64,000 nucleotides of DNA from MWEI01 sp964600235 (GCA_964600235.1 CAZRIV010000003.1:242967-306966), one strand, 5' to 3'. Counted from the stretch's first letter, positions 25,688-34,689 are shown. The notes: generated by a model from the sequence alone, not told the origin. Translations and numbers: made by a program.

Positions 25688-26952
25688 GTATTGTCTCCTT
25701 TATTCGCCAGCATGGTTTTTATCTCATTAAGGGCGTCTTTCCTGTTGATGGTTCGCTGGGGAACACCTGCAACCATGTCCTTGAGCGAAACCGTGGAAGA
25801 CTCCAGCTCGCTGTTTCCGATAATGACGCAGACAGGGTAGCCTGCCTTGTCGGCGCGCCGCATCTGGGCCTTGAAGCTCTTGCCGAAGGCGTTCTCCACC
25901 CGGATGCCCGACGCCCTGAACTCAGCCATGAGGCCCAACGCCTCCTGCTCCACGAGGGGGTCTGCCTGAGTCACCACAAAACACCCCGTTACCGGCTCCC
26001 TATGCTCGCCCATGAGCATGATCATGCGCTCCATGCCGAAGGCGAAACCGATGCCCCCCACATTCGGGCCGTCTAAGGTGCTCAACAGGTCATCATATCT
26101 TCCACCGCCCGCAATGGCATTCTGGGAACCCAGCCCGAAGGCGGTAATCTCGAAAGTGGTCCTGGTGTAGTAATCCAGTCCGCGCACCAGCCCGGGGTTC
26201 TTTTCATGCTTCACGCCAAGGGCCTCGAGCCCTTTAAGGACCGTTTCATAATGGGTCCGGCAGACTTCGCACAGGTGGTCTTCAATATGCGGCGCCCCCT
26301 GCACGGCCTCCTTGCAGGTGGGGACCTTGCAGTCCAGGACCCGCAGCGGGTTGGTGTGCATTCTCCTGGTGCAGTCGGAACAGAGGTTTCCCTGCCTGAC
26401 GGCGAGGAACTGCTGCAGGGCTTCCTTGAATGACGGCCTGCACTGCTTGCACCCCAGGGAGTTCACCTCCATGAGCAGAACGTCTTTGCCCAGGATGGAG
26501 CTGGCCAGGTCATAGGCCATGGCCAGCGTCTCGGCATCGGCCAGGGGGCCGTCCTCGCCAAGGCGCTCGGCATTGATCTGGTGAAACTGCCGGTAACGGC
26601 CCTTCTGGGGCCGCTCGTAGCGGAACATGGGCCCGATGCTGTAGAGCTTGACGATGGGGTCCTTGTTCAGGAGGCCGTGCTCGATGACAGAGCGCAGCAC
26701 ACACGCCGTCGCCTCGGGACGCAACGTCACCGAATCACCGGATTTGTCCGTGAAGGAGTACATCTGCTTATCCACCACATCCGTGTCATCCCCTATGCCC
26801 CGCAGAAAGAGCTCTGTCCTCTCCATGATGGGTGGCCTGAGCTCCGAAAAGCCATAGAGCGAAAAGATCCTGCGCGTGGTTTCTTCCACGAGACGCCACT
26901 TGGCAGCATCTTCGGGCAGGATGTCGTTCATGCCTCGTATTGCATTGATCAC
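25684..26952 (-). CDS. hisS: Histidyl-tRNA synthetase
   Basis: A 422-residue class II HisRS. Motif 2 is GPMFRYERPQKGRYRQFHQI, histidine-binding GLDYYTRTTFE and motif 3 GIGFAFGMERMIML are clear, and the C-terminal anticodon domain follows from about residue 330. Four cysteines around residues 165-215 (LGCKQCRPSF, CSDCTRRM, CKVPTC) form a possible zinc site in the insertion domain. It overlaps aspS by four bases and begins 42 bases after the radical SAM gene. Confidence 0.97.
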   Translation of the reverse strand: MINAIRGMNDILPEDAAKWRLVEETTRRIFSLYGFSELRPPIMERTELFLRGIGDDTDVVDKQMYSFTDKSGDSVTLRPEATACVLRSVIEHGLLNKDPIVKLYSIGPMFRYERPQKGRYRQFHQINAERLGEDGPLADAETLAMAYDLASSILGKDVLLMEVNSLGCKQCRPSFKEALQQFLAVRQGNLCSDCTRRMHTNPLRVLDCKVPTCKEAVQGAPHIEDHLCEVCRTHYETVLKGLEALGVKHEKNPGLVRGLDYYTRTTFEITAFGLGSQNAIAGGGRYDDLLSTLDGPNVGGIGFAFGMERMIMLMGEHREPVTGCFVVTQADPLVEQEALGLMAEFRASGIRVENAFGKSFKAQMRRADKAGYPVCVIIGNSELESSTVSLKDMVAGVPQRTINRKDALNEIKTMLANKGDNT

Positions 26953-26994
26953 ACCTGTTCTCCTTACAAAGACCTTTCTTCAGAAGTGTATTTT

Positions 26995-27873
26995 TTAAAG
27001 CCCCCTGGCCCACTCGGGCCGGATCATCCTGGACGAGGCGTCTGAAAGGGCCGTATCAATGAGACTGAGTATCTCCTCTTTGTCCCGGGGCAAGGTCCCG
27101 CTGATGGGCAGGTAATTGGATGCGTGCTCTGAGCCAAACTTGCAGCTGGTCAGTTCCAGATCTTCCACAAACCACCTCAGCTCCTGGAGGGACTGCCTCT
27201 TGTCGATGATCTTGAACCCGTCCCCCATGATTTCCTGCTCGTAGACCTTTTCGTAGGGGCCAAGCATGAGGGTGAGCGTAGCAAGAAAGTGGGGGTCTAT
27301 GGCATTGGCCACGCGGGCAGAGTCTTTGGCATGGTCATGGCTCCCCTCGACGCCGCCCAGCCCCAGTATGATGAAGGTGGACATGCGTAAGCCGGCATCA
27401 ATGGCCTTCCGGCTTCCTTCGATGATCTGAGAGGCCGTAGCGCCCTTCTTGATCTTCTTCAGGAGTTTGTCATTGCCTGTTTCGATGCCCAGGTACAGGA
27501 CATCGAGCTTCCGCGCCTTGAACTCCCTGAGCTCCTCTATGGTCTTGGCCTTCAGATTCGTGGGCCCTGCATAGGTGCTGATGCGCTCCAGCTTGGGGAA
27601 CCGGTGGTTCATGAGGTCAAGCACCTTCATGAGAAAGTCGGTCGGGGCTGCCAAGGGGTCGCCGTCAGCCAGGAAGATCTTGCGCGTATTCGGATAGCGC
27701 CAGGCCATCTCAATGACATCCTTTTCTATGTCCTCAAAAGGCCTGACAAGGAATTTCTTGGAGCGGTACATGGCGCAGAACAGGCATCTGTTCCATGAAC
27801 ATCCTAATGTTATCTGGAAAATCAGGGACCTCGCCTCTGAAGGAGGTCTGTACAATGGCATATCGTATTCCAT
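26995..27873 (-). CDS. Radical SAM protein, COG1032-like, CX4CX2C cluster motif (paralog 1)
   Basis: A 292-residue radical SAM enzyme. The cluster motif is GCSWNRCLFC, with four rather than three residues between the first two cysteines, after the family-specific RPPSEARSL. Other features are ADGDPLAAPTDFL, YLGIETGNDKLLKKI and a C-terminal SNYLPISGTLPRDKEE. The start at 27873 has AGGAGA upstream. A paralog with the same motif lies at 29342. The reaction is unknown. It precedes hisS and may head its operon. Confidence 0.87.
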   Translation of the reverse strand: MEYDMPLYRPPSEARSLIFQITLGCSWNRCLFCAMYRSKKFLVRPFEDIEKDVIEMAWRYPNTRKIFLADGDPLAAPTDFLMKVLDLMNHRFPKLERISTYAGPTNLKAKTIEELREFKARKLDVLYLGIETGNDKLLKKIKKGATASQIIEGSRKAIDAGLRMSTFIILGLGGVEGSHDHAKDSARVANAIDPHFLATLTLMLGPYEKVYEQEIMGDGFKIIDKRQSLQELRWFVEDLELTSCKFGSEHASNYLPISGTLPRDKEEILSLIDTALSDASSRMIRPEWARGL

Positions 27874-28055
27874 GGGGTCTCTCCTTGACACTCTCGTCGT
27901 GATGCATGTTCTCTTGCCGGAGGATTCAGCTTGGGCTTTTCTCCCAAGGGCCCTTGGGTCTATTCGAAAGACCTTTGATGCAGGAGGCACACCTCGAGCA
28001 CCGGTATTCTCTCTAAGTGCACTAGAAAAACATATCAGGGGAAAAAATTCAATCG

Positions 28056-28493
28056 TTAATCGGTCAGGCCAGGGGGTCGGTTCGTTGCCCCTTGCGGATA
28101 ATCCTGTGGCTTATAGGGTTTGATGTCGAGGATGGGAGTCCCATCGAGCAGGTCGACATTATCCACATGGAGCCTGCTTCCTTCTATTTTTATAAGCCGC
28201 AGGACCGATATGCCGATGCCATTGGGACGGTTCGGGGAACACAGACTGAATACCCCCCTCAATTCCCCCTCGCCCCGGCGTTTCTGCATGAGGCTGTATC
28301 CCCCGGAGCGGTGGAAGTGGAAGATGACGACGATGTAATCATATTCTTCCAAGCCGGCTAGGCCTTCTCTGTACTGCTCGAATACCTCTATGGTGCCGTG
28401 AATGTCCGAGTCGATATAGAACTTGGGGGCTGTTTCAGGATCCGTAAGCGTGCAGTGCATTAGTCCGATGGGTTTAAATGAGATTTCCATGGA
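28056..28493 (-). CDS. TrmO/YaeB-like S-adenosylmethionine-dependent protein
   Basis: A 145-residue protein of the UPF0066 (TsaA/TrmO) family, in which the E. coli member methylates N6 of the threonylcarbamoyl adenosine in tRNA. The signature SPNRPNGIGISVL and DGTPILDIKPY are present. It is short compared with E. coli TrmO, lacking the C-terminal domain, and resembles the single-domain members found in many anaerobes. The start is uncertain between 28493 and 28508. It stands alone and is divergent from the lipoprotein gene. Confidence 0.85.
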   Translation of the reverse strand, partial: SMEISFKPIGLMHCTLTDPETAPKFYIDSDIHGTIEVFEQYREGLAGLEEYDYIVVIFHFHRSGGYSLMQKRRGEGELRGVFSLCSPNRPNGIGISVLRLIKIEGSRLHVDNVDLLDGTPILDIKPYKPQDYPQGATNRPPGLTD

Positions 28494-28724
28494 GATCTTG
28501 TACCTCATTCTTGAACAGTTGGAAATACGGGGATGAAATGGTACGCCACTTGAATAACAGTGGGGCTCCTTGAATGCGGGGGAAAAACCTTTGACCGTGA
28601 AGATTTTTTATTCTTATTTCACAGGGTTTGCCCGTGATAAATTGATCATGCTTTTTTTTTTGATTTATTCTATTATTATTCAATCATAAAATCCTTCTTA
28701 TGCTTCAGTTGAGGAGAGCGGAAA

Positions 28725-29144
28725 ATGAAAAGAAACCATGTTGGGATGGGCATCATCTTCCTTGCCTTTGCGTTTCTGTGTTCGTCCTTTGTCCTGTCGT
28801 GCGATGTGGTGGACGATGACGATGATAATGGCTTCAGGGTGATGGAAACGATTCCAGAAAACGGAGCCACAGAGGTATTGCCGGCTTCTGTCATATCCAT
28901 TTCTTTCTCAGCCGATATTGATGCATCCACTGCAACGAAGGATACCATCCTCGTTGCCGACCTTTCGGGAAATTCTGTCGAAGGGGACATATCTGCGTAT
29001 GGCGTAGCCGTATCGTTTACCCCAAAGAATAAGCTGGATCCCCTTGTATCCTATTCTGTAACCATAAAATCCCAGATAAGGGACATCCATGGAAGAAATC
29101 TGGCCTCGGATGCCAGCTTCAGCTTCACAACGGCTGACTACTAA
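28725..29144 (+). CDS. Small Ig-like (Big_5-type) lipoprotein
   Basis: A 139-residue lipoprotein: signal peptide with lipobox FVLSC (cysteine 26), an acidic linker (DVVDDDDDN), then one bacterial Ig-like domain of the Big_5 kind (ETIPENGATEVLPASVISIS to GRNLASDASFSFTTADY). GAGGAG precedes the ATG. It probably sits on the cell surface or in the periplasm. No partner gene is adjacent. Confidence 0.82.
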   Translation: MKRNHVGMGIIFLAFAFLCSSFVLSCDVVDDDDDNGFRVMETIPENGATEVLPASVISISFSADIDASTATKDTILVADLSGNSVEGDISAYGVAVSFTPKNKLDPLVSYSVTIKSQIRDIHGRNLASDASFSFTTADY

Positions 29145-29341
29145 GACGTCAGGGGGTAAAGGCTTTGGGGAAATGGTTGTCTCCTAATCATATTAAGATT
29201 CTCTGCGCCCAAGGAGGGCCTCCCTTACGGATACCGAGATCATTTTGAGGGTATACGGCTTATATATAAAAATTCGAGGCCCCGGTATGAAGCGCCTCAT
29301 AAATCCTTGACCCTGTTCTGTTCACCACCTATAAAAGCACC

Positions 29342-30235
29342 ATGCATGTACCCGAGCATCTGGTAATCAGGCCACCCAGCGAGGCCAGAAGCCTACTGGT
29401 CAGGACCGTCCGCGGATGCAACTGGAACCGCTGCAACTTTTGCGGCATTTACGACTTTTTTGATACACCCTTCTCCGAAAGGAGCCTCCAGGATGTCCTG
29501 ATGGACATCGACGCCCTTTCGGCCATGTATGGAGACATCTTCAAAACCGCCTTCTTAGGCGATGCCAATCCCCTTCACCTGCCCACGGATTTCCTGGTGG
29601 AGGTGCTGCAGCATCTGAGGAACACCTTCCCCAAACTGGAACGTGTGACCTCCTATGCAAGGGCATCGAGCCTGGCGAAAAAGACCGAGGACGAACTCAA
29701 GTCCATTCGCTCTGCAGGCCTTGACCGGGTCCACGTCGGCATGGAGAGCGGCTCGGATGCGGTGCTCCGGCTTCAGAAGAAGGGCACCAGCCAGGCCCAG
29801 CTTATCGAGGCGGGGAAGAAGACCATGGCATCCGGCATGGAGCTCAGTTATTACTTTCTCCTGGGTTTGGGCGGCCAGGAGCTGTGGGAGGACCACGTAA
29901 AGGGGTCATCCCTGGTGCTCAACGCTGTGAAGCCTCACTTCGCCAGGGTCAGACGGTTATGGATACACCCCATGTCCAGACTTATGGAAAAGATCCACAG
30001 GGGAGAGTTTTCCGAGCAGACAGCACAAGGCACTGTCGTGGAATTGCGCGACCTCATCGCAGGACTGGAAGAATCCCCCATGTTCTTCACCTGCGACCAT
30101 GCGAACAACTACATCCAGGTCGAAGGCAGGCTCGACGAGCACAAAGAAGAGATGCTGAGCGTTATCAACACCTTCCTTGCCCTTCCGGCCGAGCAGAGGG
30201 AGATGCACTATCGCTCGGTGCCCTCGGTGATATGA
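29342..30235 (+). CDS. Radical SAM protein, COG1032-like, CX4CX2C cluster motif (paralog 2)
   Basis: A 297-residue radical SAM enzyme, paralogous to the protein at 26995-27873 over its whole length. The same RPPSEARSL start precedes GCNWNRCNFC, again CX4CX2C. AFLGDANPLHLPTDFL, HVGMESGSDAVLRL and the C-terminal ANNYIQVEGRLDEHKEEML align with its paralog. Function is unknown. A long palindrome begins 31 bases after the stop. Confidence 0.87.
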   Translation: MHVPEHLVIRPPSEARSLLVRTVRGCNWNRCNFCGIYDFFDTPFSERSLQDVLMDIDALSAMYGDIFKTAFLGDANPLHLPTDFLVEVLQHLRNTFPKLERVTSYARASSLAKKTEDELKSIRSAGLDRVHVGMESGSDAVLRLQKKGTSQAQLIEAGKKTMASGMELSYYFLLGLGGQELWEDHVKGSSLVLNAVKPHFARVRRLWIHPMSRLMEKIHRGEFSEQTAQGTVVELRDLIAGLEESPMFFTCDHANNYIQVEGRLDEHKEEMLSVINTFLALPAEQREMHYRSVPSVI

Positions 30236-30265
30236 TACAGCAGTCCTGGTTTTGGGTTTCATTAG

Positions 30266-30329
30266 CCCGAACAGATCGACGAATTCCCACCCGGTGAAAC
30301 TGGGGTGGGAATTCGTCGATCTGTTCGGG
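30266..30329. repeat. Long palindrome, copy 3 of the family
   Basis: Arms 30266-30292 and 30303-30329 are perfectly complementary over 27 bp with a 10-base loop. The tips CCCGAACAGAT match copies 1 and 2; the inner stem is different again. It starts 31 bases after the radical SAM stop codon. Its flanks are less T-rich than those of the other two copies. Confidence 0.82.
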
Positions 30330-30392
30330 TCAATAGAGACTCTTGATCATTTTGCTCAGCACAAGGACATGCTTCATTTTTGAGTTTTTTTC

Positions 30393-30420
30393 TTGACTTC
30401 TCGGCCATATTTCTTTAAAG
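30393..30420 (+). promoter_or_regulatory. Possible promoter of the importer operon
   Basis: TTGACT (30393-30398) and TTAAAG (30415-30420) are 16 bases apart. Transcription would begin close to the leader peptide ATG, leaving almost no room for a ribosome binding site, so the true start may be slightly upstream or the peptide may start at an internal ATG. Confidence 0.35.
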
Positions 30421-30424
30421 CCCC

Positions 30425-30484
30425 ATGTCTATGGCAACTAAGAATATGATAGAAAAATCATTCGGGTTCTTCTTTTTTGATTAG
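30425..30484 (+). CDS. Phenylalanine-rich leader peptide
   Basis: A 19-codon frame encoding MSMATKNMIEKSFGFFFFD, ending in TAG at 30482-30484. Five of its last seven residues are phenylalanine, four of them in a row (30467-30478), as in the pheL and pheM leaders of enteric bacteria. The stop codon touches segment A of a three-segment attenuator. There is no strong ribosome binding site; in-frame ATG codons at 30425, 30431 and 30446 are all possible starts. It is too short for normal gene calling. Confidence 0.7.
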   Translation: MSMATKNMIEKSFGFFFFD

Positions 30485-30566
30485 GTCTGCCTGCGTTTAA
30501 GCTTTTTTAGATCTAGTCAAAAAAAGCCGTAGGTAGACCGGTTTCGTCTACCTGCGGCTTTTTTTT
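30484..30566 (+). promoter_or_regulatory. Ribosome-mediated transcription attenuator (antiterminator/terminator)
   Basis: Segment A (30484-30495) can pair over 12 bp with segment B (30528-30539), with only two G-U pairs. Segment B region 30526-30538 can instead pair over 13 bp with segment C (30546-30558) to form the terminator. A begins at the leader peptide stop codon. A ribosome that finishes the peptide would cover A and allow the B-C terminator; one stalled on the phenylalanine codons would leave A free to pair with B and let transcription continue. Confidence 0.7.
30526..30566 (+). terminator. Intrinsic terminator in the importer leader
   Basis: A 13-bp stem (GCCGTAGGTAGAC with GTCTACCTGCGGC, one G-U pair), a 7-base loop and a run of eight T residues (30559-30566). 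It lies 66 bases before the ATG of the binding-protein gene and about 290 bases after the previous gene, so it belongs to the leader rather than to the upstream gene. Confidence 0.88.
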
Positions 30567-30632
30567 ATGTTCAGGTTACATGGATCCATCACGGAAGTGA
30601 TGGGCGGAAAAAAAAGTAAGGGAGGAACTGTT

Positions 30633-31841
30633 ATGAAGGAGACTTTAAGACTTGCATTGATTACAGGGTTTTTGTTGCTTGCTGCATGCATCATTGCAGC
30701 GCCGGCTGTCTATGCCAAGGATATCAAGGTGGGCGCAGCCATCAACCTGACCGGACCAGCATCCACCTGGGGCCAGTACCACGCCAAGGGCCATCAGGAC
30801 TACTTCAAGTATGTCAACGAGGTCAAGGGCGGCGTCAAGGGCAACAAGATCCAGATGATCACGGTGGATACCGCATACAAAGCCCCGGAAGCCGTTGCTG
30901 CGGTGAGGAAGTTCGCCATGCAGGACAAGGTGGATATGATCGCCACCTGGAGCGCCGGCGAGGGCATCCAGGCCAAGCCTCTTTTGCAGCAGTATAAAAT
31001 TCCTGCTATCAACTACTCCACGTCATGGGAGATACTCCAGCCGCCGGTCGACTACATGTACCTGCCGTTCGGCAGCTACAAGCTCGACTGCCAGGCGGTC
31101 ATGGAATACATCGCTGCCGTCCACAAGGGCCCCGGGGCGCCCAAGATCGGCCTTCTGACCTACAACAACCCCTACGGCCGGTCCATCCATGCGCCGAGCA
31201 AGGACTACGCCAAGGCCAAGAACATCGAGATCGTGTCCATCGAGGAGTTTCCGCCCCAGACCGTGGATCTCACCACCGAGCTCCTGCGGCTCAAGCAGAA
31301 GGGCGCCCAATATGTATTCATACAGATGCTGCCCGCGGCCATAATCAGCACACTGAAGGGTGCGGACCGCATAGGGTATAATCCCATGTTCATCGGCACC
31401 TGGACATCCACTGACCCGGATTTTTTCAAGAACGGAAAGGGCCTCATCAAGGATCGCGTGAAGATGCAGTTCTGCGGCGGCCTGCCATCCGACAAGGCCC
31501 CGGGCATGAAGATCATGGAAGAGCTCTGGAAGCGCTACAAGACCGTCGACTCCTTTGATACCGCCTACTGGGAAGGCGTGGTCGTGGGCATGATCATGGA
31601 AAGGGCCTTCATCAGAGCCCAGGAGAAGTTCGGCAGCATAACACCGGAAAACATCAACAAGGCCATGGAGACCTTCAAGAACGAGGACTTCGGCGGACTG
31701 GTGCCCAACATCACCTACACCAAGAACGACCATGGCGCGTCCCATGTGGCCAGGATCGTGCAGATCCATGAGAACGAAACCTTTACCCCGCTGACCAACT
31801 TCTTCACACCGGGCAAGGACAAGATAAAACTCCTCAAATAA
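30633..31841 (+). CDS. ABC transporter substrate-binding protein, branched-chain (LivK-like) type
   Basis: A 402-residue periplasmic binding protein with a signal peptide (residues 1-27, ending AAPAVYA). IKVGAAINLTGPASTWGQYH is the usual start of the Leu/Ile/Val-type periplasmic binding fold, which runs to the C-terminus. It delivers a substrate to the LivH-LivM-LivF-LivG importer encoded downstream. The start at 30633 has GGGAGG seven bases upstream. Members of this family import amino acids, but also aromatic acids, urea and amides. The phenylalanine-rich leader and the CoA-ligase genes suggest an aromatic amino acid or aromatic acid here, by inference only. Confidence 0.92.
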   Translation: MKETLRLALITGFLLLAACIIAAPAVYAKDIKVGAAINLTGPASTWGQYHAKGHQDYFKYVNEVKGGVKGNKIQMITVDTAYKAPEAVAAVRKFAMQDKVDMIATWSAGEGIQAKPLLQQYKIPAINYSTSWEILQPPVDYMYLPFGSYKLDCQAVMEYIAAVHKGPGAPKIGLLTYNNPYGRSIHAPSKDYAKAKNIEIVSIEEFPPQTVDLTTELLRLKQKGAQYVFIQMLPAAIISTLKGADRIGYNPMFIGTWTSTDPDFFKNGKGLIKDRVKMQFCGGLPSDKAPGMKIMEELWKRYKTVDSFDTAYWEGVVVGMIMERAFIRAQEKFGSITPENINKAMETFKNEDFGGLVPNITYTKNDHGASHVARIVQIHENETFTPLTNFFTPGKDKIKLLK

Positions 31842-31854
31842 CAAAGGATTCAAA

Positions 31855-32706
31855 GTGCGGGCATTCAGAGGGCATCCACGAATATTCACCGCCGAGCAGA
31901 TGGCGGGAAGGCAGGCCGAGCTTGAGGTCAAAGGCCTGTCTCTCGCCTTCGGCGGCATCCAGGCCGTCAAGAATGTGGACCTCCATGTCCACACGGGCGA
32001 ACTCGTGGCTGTCATCGGGCCCAACGGGGCGGGCAAGACAAGCCTCTTGAACTGCATTACCGGTTTTTACAAGGCCACATCAGGCGACATCATCTTTAAC
32101 GGCAAGAGTATTGTTCACCTGCACACACACAAGCTCACATCACTGGGAATTGGAAGGACCTTCCAGAACATCGAGCTTTTTCCCGGCATGACGGTTCTGC
32201 AGAACATGCTTCTTGCCCGGCATACGCGCTCATCGTACAACTTCGGCCTTGCCTGCCTCTTCTCCCCGTCCGTCAAACAGGAAGAGGTAAGACACCATGA
32301 GATATTGGAAGAGATCATTGATTTCCTGGAGATGCAGTCCATCCGCAAGGAGCTCGTGGGATCACTTCCATACGGACTCCGCAAGAGGGTGGAGCTGGGA
32401 AGGGCCCTGGCTTCTGAGCCCAGCCTGCTCGTGCTGGACGAGCCCTTTGCCGGCATGACGCTGGAGGAGAAGGAGGACATGGTCCGCTTTCTGCTGGAGC
32501 TGCACGACGGCTGGGGCCAGACCATGATCCTGGTGGAGCACGACATGTCCATTGTCATGAGCATCTCGGAGAGGGTCATCGTGCTCAACTTCGGAGAAAA
32601 GCTTGCCGAGGGACTTCCTGAAGAAATCCAGGACCACCCTGAGGTCATCAAGGCTTACCTCGGCGAGACTTCGGACCTGGGTCTGGATGATCCACAAGAG
32701 GCTTAG
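31855..32706 (+). CDS. livG: Branched-chain-type ABC transporter ATP-binding protein LivG
   Basis: A 283-residue ATPase, longer than usual at the N-terminus. It has Walker A GPNGAGKTS, the signature region LPYGLRKRVELGRAL, in which the normal LSGG is replaced by LPYG as in LivG proteins, and Walker B LLVLDEPFAGM. The start is GTG at 31855 with AAAGGA upstream; an ATG at 31900 is an alternative. It energises import together with LivF. It follows the binding protein by 13 bases. Confidence 0.93.
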   Translation: MRAFRGHPRIFTAEQMAGRQAELEVKGLSLAFGGIQAVKNVDLHVHTGELVAVIGPNGAGKTSLLNCITGFYKATSGDIIFNGKSIVHLHTHKLTSLGIGRTFQNIELFPGMTVLQNMLLARHTRSSYNFGLACLFSPSVKQEEVRHHEILEEIIDFLEMQSIRKELVGSLPYGLRKRVELGRALASEPSLLVLDEPFAGMTLEEKEDMVRFLLELHDGWGQTMILVEHDMSIVMSISERVIVLNFGEKLAEGLPEEIQDHPEVIKAYLGETSDLGLDDPQEA

Positions 32707-32709
32707 ACC

Positions 32710-34662
32710 ATGGGGCAAGGCGCATACTCCTATAAGAAGGTCACACCGTCCCACCTGGACATACTGATGGGAGGCACCCTGCCTCAGGCCCTTACCAAAC
32801 AGGCCGAGATCTTCGGGAAGGACTATATCGCCATAAGGGAGAAGGCCTACGGTGTCTGGCAGACCTATACCTGGGAAGATTATCTTTCATACGTGAAGTA
32901 TACCGGCCTCGGCCTCAAGGCCTTGGGCCTTACCCGCCATGGCCACGTGGGCATAATCATGAACAACCATCCCGAGTGGCTTTTCACACAGCTCGGCGCC
33001 CAGGCCTTCGGTGCGGTAACACTGAACCTCTTCACCTCCGCCATTGCGACTGAATTGGCTGCTGCATTAAACCGCATCCAGGCAAGCTTTGTCATTGTCC
33101 AGGACCAGGAGCAGGTGGACAAGCTTTTAGAGCAGCAGCCCAAGATTCCCCATGTCAAGACCATCATATACGTAGACCCCACTGGCATGAGGGGCTATGC
33201 CCACAACAAGCTCCTCATGAGCTATAAGGACCTGCTGGAGGCCGGCAGAAAGTTTGATTCCAGGCACCCGGGCCTGTTCACGGATGAGCTTTCCAAGGGC
33301 AAGGCCGGAGATATTGCCCATATGATCCTGACGTCGGGAACCACGGGAATCTCCAAGCTGGCCATGCTCAGCCACAAGAACTATGCGGACATGGGGAGGA
33401 AGTGGATAGAGTCCTCGCCTGTTTATATCGAGTCCAACTGGCTCTCCATGACGCCACCGGCATGGATCGTGGACCAGATGTGGGGATTCGGAGTAGCACT
33501 TCTGGGCGGCATGGCCATGAACTTCCCCGAGACACCCGAAACCGTGGTATCAGACTTTAGGGAGATCGGCCCCGGCATGCTCATCTCCTCATCACGGTTC
33601 TGGGAAGACCTGGCCTCTTCCATCAGGGTCAGGATCGATGATGCGGGGCCCATCAACCGTGCATTCTTCTCTCTGGCAGAACGCATAGGTCAGTCCTATA
33701 TCGACCGGAAGTCCGCAAAAAAACCCGTTTCCTTCGTACTGAGGCTAATGAACAGCCTGGCACAAGCCCTGGTGTTCAACCCACTTATGGACAGGGTGGG
33801 CTGCTCCCGGTTCATCAGCGCCTTCACCGGCGGCCACCCCATCAGCCCCGATGTGATACGCTTCTTCAGGGCCTGCGGACTGAATCTCAAACAGTGCTAC
33901 GGCATGACCGAGACCTGCGGCATCTTCCAGGTCCAGCCCGACGACGAGGTGAAGCCCGAGACCGTGGGCAAGCCGCTTCCCGGAACAAAGGTAAAGCTGT
34001 CCAAGGACCAGGAGGTCATGGTGCTTTCCGATTCGGTCTTCGAGGGCTACTACAACGACTATGAATCAAGTCAATCAGCCTTTGAAGAAGGCTGGTTCCT
34101 GACCGGGGATGCCGGCTACATCGATGAGGACTCGCACCTTGTCATCATCGGGAGAAAGCAGGACATCATCCGCGACAAGGAAGGCAACGCCTTCTCTCCG
34201 GACTTCATAGAGACCAGGCTCAAGTTCTCATTATACATCAAGGAAGCGGTCATCTTCGGTGAAGGCCGGCCCTTTATCACCGCTCTCATCAACATCGACA
34301 TGGGTAATGTGGGCAACTGGGCCGAGGACCGCATGATAGCGTATACGACCTATACCGACCTCACGCTGCGCCCCGAGGTGGAGCAGTTGATATTGGAAGA
34401 GATCCGCAAGGTCAACACCGAGCTTCCTCAGCCCATGAAGATCAAGCGGTTCATCCTGCTCTACAAACTGCTGGATGCCGACGACGAGGAGCTGACCCGG
34501 ACAGGCAAGGTCAGGAGGCGATTCGTCTATGGCCTCTACCTGCCTATGATCGAGGCCATGTACACGGGTCTCAGGGAACTCCCTGTCAAAGGAAAGGTCC
34601 GTTACCGCGATGGCCAGGTGGGGATGATTGAGACCACGGCGAAAGTCCTCACCGTGGATTGA
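32710..34662 (+). CDS. Long-chain-type acyl-CoA synthetase within the importer operon
   Basis: A 650-residue AMP-forming acyl-CoA synthetase of the FadD15/long-chain family. The P-loop-like adenylate motif ILTSGTTGISKLAML, the YGMTETCG motif and the C-terminal GRKQDIIRDKEGNAFSP are present. It begins three bases after livG, whose end supplies GAGG as ribosome binding site. Activation of the imported compound to its CoA thioester is the likely role, trapping it in the cell. Its position between livG and livH is unlike amino acid importers of enteric bacteria. Substrate unknown. Confidence 0.9.
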   Translation: MGQGAYSYKKVTPSHLDILMGGTLPQALTKQAEIFGKDYIAIREKAYGVWQTYTWEDYLSYVKYTGLGLKALGLTRHGHVGIIMNNHPEWLFTQLGAQAFGAVTLNLFTSAIATELAAALNRIQASFVIVQDQEQVDKLLEQQPKIPHVKTIIYVDPTGMRGYAHNKLLMSYKDLLEAGRKFDSRHPGLFTDELSKGKAGDIAHMILTSGTTGISKLAMLSHKNYADMGRKWIESSPVYIESNWLSMTPPAWIVDQMWGFGVALLGGMAMNFPETPETVVSDFREIGPGMLISSSRFWEDLASSIRVRIDDAGPINRAFFSLAERIGQSYIDRKSAKKPVSFVLRLMNSLAQALVFNPLMDRVGCSRFISAFTGGHPISPDVIRFFRACGLNLKQCYGMTETCGIFQVQPDDEVKPETVGKPLPGTKVKLSKDQEVMVLSDSVFEGYYNDYESSQSAFEEGWFLTGDAGYIDEDSHLVIIGRKQDIIRDKEGNAFSPDFIETRLKFSLYIKEAVIFGEGRPFITALINIDMGNVGNWAEDRMIAYTTYTDLTLRPEVEQLILEEIRKVNTELPQPMKIKRFILLYKLLDADDEELTRTGKVRRRFVYGLYLPMIEAMYTGLRELPVKGKVRYRDGQVGMIETTAKVLTVD

Positions 34663-34689
34663 GGGATAAAAGGAACCAGGAGAACATAA

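Noticed and set aside
28474..28683. 69-residue minus-strand frame upstream of the TrmO-like gene
   Set aside because: No ribosome binding site, overlaps the TrmO-like start, and its sequence is low in complexity.
31023..32057. 344-residue antisense frame across the binding protein and livG
   Set aside because: Composition is that of the opposite strand of a G+C-biased coding region; no domain, and it spans two real genes.
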